Source: Chrysaora quinquecirrha
Lineage: Eukaryota > Cnidaria > Scyphozoa > Semaeostomeae > Pelagiidae
Direction of reading: 5' to 3'
Length of the DNA stretch: 64,000 nucleotides
Assembly (NCBI GenBank): GCA_014526335.1
Contig: JACTAT010000024.1
Location: forward strand, 397,635 to 461,634
Positions 57,620-64,000 of the stretch are shown piece after piece. The position numbers and the translations under genes are program-made. Below the pieces are notes generated by a model. It made no database searches. It saw nothing but the letters and a program-made list of their open reading frames with translations, and was not told where the DNA came from. Within the stretch, counting starts at the first letter, position 1; each line of letters opens with the position of its first letter.

Positions 57620-59390
57620 TGGATGAAAGTCACAATGAAGCACAGCATGAGTCAACAAATGCAAGACCGCAAGCTGGTTGTCCTGAGCCAAAATTAAGCT
57701 CTCTGCCTGTCTATCAAGGTTGTGTTATATGCAAAATCTGCTTCGAAAGTGTTAAAAAAAACACTTGAAACTTTTTGATTGGAGTAATTTCAGTTCTTTT
57801 GCAAGTAAATGGGCTAAGAGAGATCACGAATACAACAAGTTTTCCAGTTGGTAGACTGGAATTCTGCAAGAGAAAAATGGGCTCATAAAGCATGCAAAGG
57901 AAAATTTTTCAAAGAACAGTACTTGGTGTCGCAAGATCAGTTGATTGAGTCCGTTGAACCTCAAGAAAATGAAGCGTCCTGTTGAAATGGAAAGCAGCAT
58001 GCAAGATAATGAGCAAAGAAGGAAAAGTGATTGACAAAAATACCGGTATGAATCTTCTTGGCAAATAGTGACAAGAAGAGCTGTATTATATGCAATGATG
58101 ACAAAGGATAAAAGGCAGACTTGTCGATGTGAAACTTATTTTGACGGGGCAAAAATAATTTTATTGACATTATAGACAAGCCCTATAGAAGATGTTGGCT
58201 ACCACAAAAAGCTCTGTTATGAACCATTCAGGAGCCCTGTTGACAAAATGGGAGGTTGTGGGGAGTAATCTTAAGATAGATGACGCTCGGGCCTTCAATG
58301 ACATTTGCCAGCTTATTCAGATACACATTTTGGCTCGAAAGAGGTATACTCCATGGCACAATTGAGAAATTGTTAGGATCAAATACGATCAGGGAAACAC
58401 CTTACTTAGAGCAGAAGCATTGATCTAAACAAGAAGCTACTTGATAAGTTTGGTCTGTGTTGCAATTTGTAAGACCCAAGAACACATGCAGTAAGTTAGA
58501 GTATGTTTTGCCTTAAAGTTTACTGCAAATTGTATCGATGCTTCTGTAGAAGGAAGAGTTACAGCAACATTTGTGGCAGTGAAAAATGTTGGAAACACCA
58601 TACACGAGTCACTCAAGCTCAAGGACCCCTCAACCTGGCCACCAACACCACAGGATATTTTGGAATCGAAAAGATATTTGATACTCATCTCCCCGACTTA
58701 CTTGGATGGATAGTCCAGCCAAATGCCACTCTCAATGATAAAGGCTTGGTATCTCTTCCTACATCCAAAGCAAGTAAGGTTATGCAGCTGGCTCAGAATA
58801 TTGAATCCTTCATGCCAAATGCAAAACAATCACTTGACGAAGCTTTACTTTCATTGACCATGCATTGGACAGCTGGATCTAGTGGAGTTGTAAATACCCT
58901 GCGTCATCTTGGACATGGTATTTTGTATACAGAAACTGTTTTCATTGAAAAAAATTTTCCTCTGAAATACCATCTAACATTATGAGAGGTCTGCCGACAA
59001 CTCATGTCACTGACAATCTTGATTGGAAAAACAAGGAGGTCAGTGGCTACAATGAAAAACAAAACACCAATTCAATACTGATTCAACATACTATCAGAAG
59101 TAATGCACTTGAAGCAGCTCAAGTATCTCTGAAGCCAAGCTATGATTTTGTAAGAAAGGACCACCAATTTTTCAAATCGCAGTCGCAAAATTTATTGGTT
59201 CAAAAAGAAGCGCTTGTTAGACATTTGTTAATCAGAAAGATAGATTCATTTCGTAAGGTTAATGTAGGATATTTGCCAGCCATCGCTGCATCACCAACCA
59301 ACATGAACATGATACGTTGTATTTGGTTCCCGACCATGTCATCTTTTCCTGGTCACTATTTCTTTACTCTGCAAGAGAGGTAAAAACATC
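57620..59390 (+). pseudogene. Multi-copy transposon-like family, N-terminal half
   Basis: Starts MDESHNEAQHESTNARPQAG, then GCVICKICFESV, a Cys pair that may bind zinc, followed by badly frameshifted sequence (57770-58500). Better frames at 58503-58985 (a TDLPDLLGW-like region, LVSLPTSKASKVMQLAQNIE, LSLTMHWTAGS) and 58982-59383 (THVTDNLDWKN, NSILIQHTIRS). The THVTDN.D block is typical of the family, which I cannot name. No catalytic motif is visible. Confidence 0.5.
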
Positions 59391-60993
59391 TTTCTTACTT
59401 ACATTAAGACTTTGTAATGAATTTCCTGTTTGCACAAGCAAAGTTGATAGATTAAATCTTAGATATTGCGTCAAAATTCTATTTCCAAGCAAGACATAAC
59501 TAGCTTTGTTCAAGTCATCCAGTAACAGAGCCTGAGACATGAATACCACCATTGTCTATTGAGGGAAAATTTCATTCTTGATGCAGAGAGCATTGTGAGA
59601 CTGAAAATTTGATGGACAGTTGGCCAGACCGACAAAATTATTAGGGATGATTTCCTGAGAGAGTGCAACGGTATTCTTATAACAACCCTCTTAGGTGATT
59701 TTTCACATGTATATGTGACACTAAGTAAGTTTCATGCATGCGGGCTTACCCCAGGTTCAACATATTTTGAATAGAGAAATATATTCCACAGGAATCAAGA
59801 TTCACCACAGCAATCAGAGACACAGATATATTTTAAAGAGACGATTGCTCCATTTGTGATAGAGCACCAACACTGATGCAGCCGAAGAACTTTGGTTAGC
59901 CCTGGCCATATATGGCTTGACCTTGAAGCTATGTGGAATGAGCAGGCAGGTTGCTGAGACAGTTATGAGTGCCCTCAACCAAATTTTTGCCACTCCGATA
60001 AGAAACATTCCGATAAGATACATAAATGATGTGGTTATAATTTTTAGATTTTGCAAGAATTAGAGGCGCTCTACTGTTAAGTACATAATTGCTAAGGGGG
60101 GTCGGAATAGGCGGGGGGGTTAGCCCTACCTTAAGAATCTAATTGCCAGATCATGGGTCAGACTTTGTTTGACAAACTTTGTTTGAAAACTGCTGAAACG
60201 CAAAGCTAGGGGCCCTATAGTATTTATAGGCTATTATCTCTTAATAGACTATTAACAGAATTGACTGCTGGTACCCGACAAGCAGTTTACCATGCCTTAA
60301 ATATAAATACTCCTTCTTTCCAAGGTGAAGTGCTGCTTCAAAGTAACAAAAGAGTCTGTCTTTGCCTGCCATGTGGAGGTAAACAAAAATCTTAAAGAAA
60401 GTGCTGGGCCGTTATTAAAAGTTCAAAACATCAGAAGAAGAATCGACAAATTCAATATTGGTATGGATTGGAATTCATGTCAAATAATTTACAATTTCTG
60501 CCACATTTATAGTATTCAGTTGCCTATTGTTAGAATGTAGGACAAAAAGCAAACATGAGTGGATGATCTACTTTCTCCATAAATAATAAGTATTTACAAT
60601 GAGCACCTCACATTTTGAGTTTAGTACGAAAAGGCACACAAAAGTCTGATTTACAAAGATTTAAAACACACAAATTAGCATAGTTACAATTAAGGTTTAC
60701 TAAGCAAAATAGCAATAAAACAACGCAAAGTAGAAGTCTGGGAACTAACCCATCCAACATTCTCCCCTGGTGTTGATCTACAAAGTAGTCAACAGAAAAA
60801 TGTTAGATTAAGAATACATGAAATAGCAACTTACACACAACTGATTAGATAACTCATATATAGAAAGCATTTTCCTTTCGTTTTAATTCTCCAATGATAG
60901 CTGCATTTCTACGAGGTCTTACATTGAGATCATTGTTAACTACTGGCCTTTTACAATCCACTACTAATGGTATAAGATGTTGTAGCGATCTAA
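59391..60993 (+). other. Non-coding stretch
   Basis: Short frames only (for example 60325-60540 +, 59814-60056 -), none recognised. A G-rich patch at 60097-60120 (GGGGGGTCGGAATAGGCGGGGGGG) stands out in otherwise AT-rich DNA. Confidence 0.3.
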
Positions 60994-61894
60994 TTAGTAT
61001 AATAGTACCATTTGTATTTGGAACTTTAACTTTAGCTGCACGTATGTATTTGTCTTTAATACAATGTCTCCGACTTTTACATAAGGTTGATTAATAGGCG
61101 ATTCTAGACTAGCTACTTCACGTAAGTTTGATAAATACTCTGATTTCCAATGTCTACAAAAGTTTTCCAAATTCCAGGCTTCCCTTTGCACGATAGTTTA
61201 CCAAGAAATGCCCCTATCAACAAGATGAGTCTTCACCTCCTTGGAAAGGATTATTTCCTCAACATCCTTTGAAGCACACTTAAAAGTTTTGGCGTTGCCC
61301 GAAAGAATAGTTCTGGGTAGTCCTCTTCTAGCTGTAAAACGTCTAAACGCGAAGAAATGATACTACGTCTAACCTGTCTACAAGTTCTAAATGTACTGCA
61401 CGAGTCGAAGCACATGTAAATAGGCAAATGTATACCTTAAAATTTGACTTCGAAGAATGGTGTAATGCATATATACGACCTGCAAAGTCTATACCTGTGT
61501 TTATAAATTGTGGTCCTTCATCCACACGTCTCGGTGGTAAATCTACACATGGTATTGTCTTATAGGGCAAGCCTTCTAGTTTTTTACATAGAACACAACA
61601 TACAAATTTCTTTACAATTTCTTGACCCATTAATATCCAATACTTGGTTCTAGTTGCATTTAAAATATTGACAATTCTATTATGAAAGACTCTATTGTGA
61701 TATTCTTCAACTACTAGATACAAATAATGATGTTTCGATGGCAAGAGAATAGGTTGTTTTCCTTCCGACCCTATAGTAACGTTCTTAAGTCTGGTTTTGG
61801 TTTTTAAAAGACCATCCTCATCTACAAACAGGTTAAACTGAGATACGAGAGGAGGAGGCTTGCGATTATGCTCTACGCTCGTTAGATAATTCAA
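60994..61894 (-). pseudogene. BEL/Pao integrase relic
   Basis: Minus strand 61894 to 61343: a linker, a Zn-binding HHCC region (HHYLYLVVEEYH ... VCCVLCKK), then the core with GIDFAGRIY carrying the first catalytic Asp and TCASTRAVHLELV. After a frameshift near 61345 it continues FTARRGLPRTIL, SGNAKTFK, VDRGISW and a stop at about 61203. It ends with a C-terminal piece (HWKSEYLSNLRE, VKVGDIVL) to 60994. The second catalytic Asp, normally in SDNAK, is Gly here (GGC near 61298), and the third-acidic region is deleted. The element is dead. Confidence 0.75.
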
Positions 61895-62100
61895 CTCTCT
61901 TTCGAAAGATTGCGATTGAATAGAATGTAGTATTTAAATTCAACTCTATGACTTTATCCTTGCGTCTAACGTTCTTAACGAATCTAAGAATCCATGCAAA
62001 AACCCTGATGGTTTTGGTTTGCTATTGAATTAATCGATATCCAATGGCAAGTTAACATTCTTAGAACCTTGTTGGATTACTAAAGCTAAAGTGGATTTTT
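61895..62100 (-). other. Short non-coding stretch between BEL/Pao relic and LINE tail
   Basis: No coding block readable; likely upstream BEL/Pao sequence too decayed to identify. Confidence 0.3.
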
Positions 62101-64000
62101 CTTTTTTTTTTTTATATCAATTCGGCTAAAAACTTTACAATTTACTACACGAACAAACTAACAGAACAAGACGATAGTGCAAGGAGCATGAAGATACATG
62201 GCAACCCTGCACTTATTACAAATATTAATACTAGTGAATACTAATACCAATACAAGAAGATAAACTTACAGCAATACACACAAAAAACATTTATGATAAA
62301 GTAAAGATGGCATAGGTTCAATCAAAGCGTTCGGTAGCATATATGTACTTTAATGTAGCCTCAAGGATCATTCTATTGGACATAACTGGCAACTTTTCAT
62401 CACCATAGAGTAGGATTTTAAGAAGCGCTTCATCAGAAAGGTCTGATAAGCCTTGAGGTTGTAATATATTTCTGACGGTATCGAGAAGATCCTGTCTTTG
62501 CGCATCATAGCTATGGCAGAGCAGCAAAAAGTGTTCCGTGTCCTCAACCCCATCGTTGATAAGACACATTGGATTTACTGTGTCTTTAAAGTTGTGTTTA
62601 AATTTGTGAAGATTTAGCTTACTTAGACCCACACGAAGTTGTGTTAGAATTGCCAAGCCTTTCGGATCGTGGATGCTGTAGACAGGGTTGGGAAGGGACG
62701 GATGAGTGAAAATAGTTTCTTTTTAAATATGCCCACAGTTGGCGATTGTCTTATCTCCGAGTCAAGTTTATTCCATTCCGAAAGACAGTTTGGGTAGAAG
62801 CTTGCACCAAAACTCATTGTTCTTGTACGTATTTGCCCAATTATAGATGGTCTACGGAGGCGATAGTTGGATTGTGGAAGAGGTGGAATAGGCTGCCTTG
62901 TATATTCAGGTGTTAGGTTGTTGACAAACTTGAAAAATAAAACAAGACGCCTGCTCCAACGTCTCAGGTTGAGCGATTCCCACCCAAGCTCGGTATAAAG
63001 TTTCTCTCGAGAAGTGCCTTTCCATGCGCCAGTTACCGCTAATGCAGCAGAATATTGAACGGATTCAATTTTTTCCATCAGATGATTTAGTTTCAGACTT
63101 TCACTATATATGCACTTCGTGGCTGGTATGTGATAGATAACGTCGCCGTAGTCTAGATGCGGTCTTACGTATAGTTTATAAAGTTCGTTTAGGGTGTGTC
63201 GAGGTAGATACTTCGAAAGGTATTTAATCATTCCTATTCCTCGTCTGGATTTAGAGATAGCTGACTTGATATGACCATTGAAAGCTAACTTAGAATCAAG
63301 TACAAGACCTAGATGTTTGTGCTCTTCAACTTTTAAAACTGGGGTATCATTGAATAGGATGGGTGGATGGTCAAGAGGTTTCTTTTCCTCGAAAATGTTA
63401 TTTCGACTGCTTGTTTGGTTGGGTCTGGATTGAAAGACATTTTCCATTTATTAGCCCATTGTCTAATGAGATTCAAATCATGGTTTAAATCACTCGCGGC
63501 GGATATGGGGTCACGGACAACGGTGAAAAGCGATGTATCATCTGCAAAAGTTTTACGTTACATTTTAAGTTGTCAGTTAGGTCGTCAATATACACTAAAA
63601 AGAAAAGAGGGCCTAATATGGAGCCTTGGGGGACACCGGCAAGGATATTTCCCCAGTCAGATGCTTTGCCATTCAACACTGTACGTTGTTTTCTGTCTGT
63701 AAGAAAATTTCGAATCAGAGACAGTAATTGACCGGAGATACCACAGCGACGTAGTTTAAACATGAGACCATCGTGCCACACTCTGTCAAATGCTTTAGAT
63801 ATGTCAAGGTATACGGATCTTACGTCAAGTGTTGGGTTGCAGTCAAAAGCTTTAGATATGGTATGTACTATTGATAGTAATTGGTTAATTGTCGAATCTC
63901 CCGGGCGAAATCCTGACTGATTAGGGTTCAGCAAATTGTTTGAAATCAAGTGCTCGTAGACAGTATCAAAAACTAACTTCTCTAAGATTTTGCCAAACAG
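62101..64000 (-). pseudogene. Jockey-superfamily LINE, 3' part, runs off the window
   Basis: Minus strand from the right edge: RT blocks NPNQSGFRPGDSTINQLL, YLDISKAFDRVWHDGL, GVPQGSILGPLFFLVYIDDL (63949-63540), then a one-base loss near 63548 that throws the catalytic ADDTSLF out of frame. Next come HKHLGLVLDSKL, YVRPHLDYGDVIY and ESVQYSAALAVTGAWKGT (63447-62644), and a C-terminal domain with CLINDGVEDTEHFLLLC, a C...H...C-type finger (62656-62318). About 200 bp after the stop, a T run on + (62101-62120) is the poly-A tail. Two or three frameshifts make it inactive. The 5' part lies outside. Confidence 0.85.

Noticed and set aside
1..64000. CRISPR array or prokaryotic defence system
   Set aside because: None of the tandem repeats has short repeats with unique spacers, and all proteins are eukaryotic transposon types.

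Overview
The window is AT-rich, repeat-dense eukaryotic DNA, most likely from an aquatic invertebrate metazoan. A cnidarian is my best guess, and it is a guess. The evidence is the mix of mobile elements: a Crypton-like tyrosine recombinase, Penelope-like elements with a hammerhead ribozyme, BEL/Pao, SGNH-ORF1 LINEs, RTE- and Jockey-type LINEs, PIF/Harbinger, MULE-like, a TTAA-type MITE and a Maverick/Polinton. I found no bacterial-style operons, no rRNA and no clearly conserved host gene. Almost every coding region is a transposable element, and most are broken.

Left half (1-37 kb). Two blocks each occur twice in direct orientation and are nearly identical. Block A is 1-4472 and 20116-24587; block B is 11852-15372 and 27785-31316. 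Block A holds the end of an array of ~335-bp repeats, each with a 66-bp exon-like module, then a zinc-finger tyrosine recombinase gene and a diverged ~273-bp tandem repeat. Block B holds the 3' half of a Harbinger transposase and the 5' part of a LINE with a coiled-coil/SGNH ORF1. Between the copies lie a tRNA-bearing satellite (4473-5887), LINE and Penelope fragments with a hammerhead ribozyme (6747-6804), a permuted MULE-like transposase (6863-11852) and a 137-bp satellite (15978-17416). The second block B runs on into the LINE, which is cut in its endonuclease by a second tRNA satellite array (32931-35914). The window then resumes inside a LINE reverse transcriptase.

Right half (37-64 kb). 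In order: a BEL/Pao protease-RT relic; a decayed copy of a multi-copy transposon-like protein family; Penelope and RTE RT fragments; and a Maverick/Polinton relic (about 45.6-53.8 kb). In that relic, capsid, protease and small basic proteins are on + and protein-primed DNA polymerase B is on -. The polymerase gene is interrupted by an 884-bp TTAA-flanked MITE. Next come a head-to-head split copy of the multi-copy family, a BEL/Pao integrase relic, and a Jockey-superfamily LINE on - that runs off the window.

The most unusual object is the 324-bp satellite. Every unit carries a tRNA-like gene with intact A and B boxes and a T4 terminator but with A instead of T at position 33. Its outer ends are flanked by the same 9 bp of LINE sequence, which looks like a target-site duplication. 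That suggests the tandem array, or its founder, moved as a unit. The two flanks now sit on different arrays about 27 kb apart, so either recombination or an assembly switch passed through the satellite.
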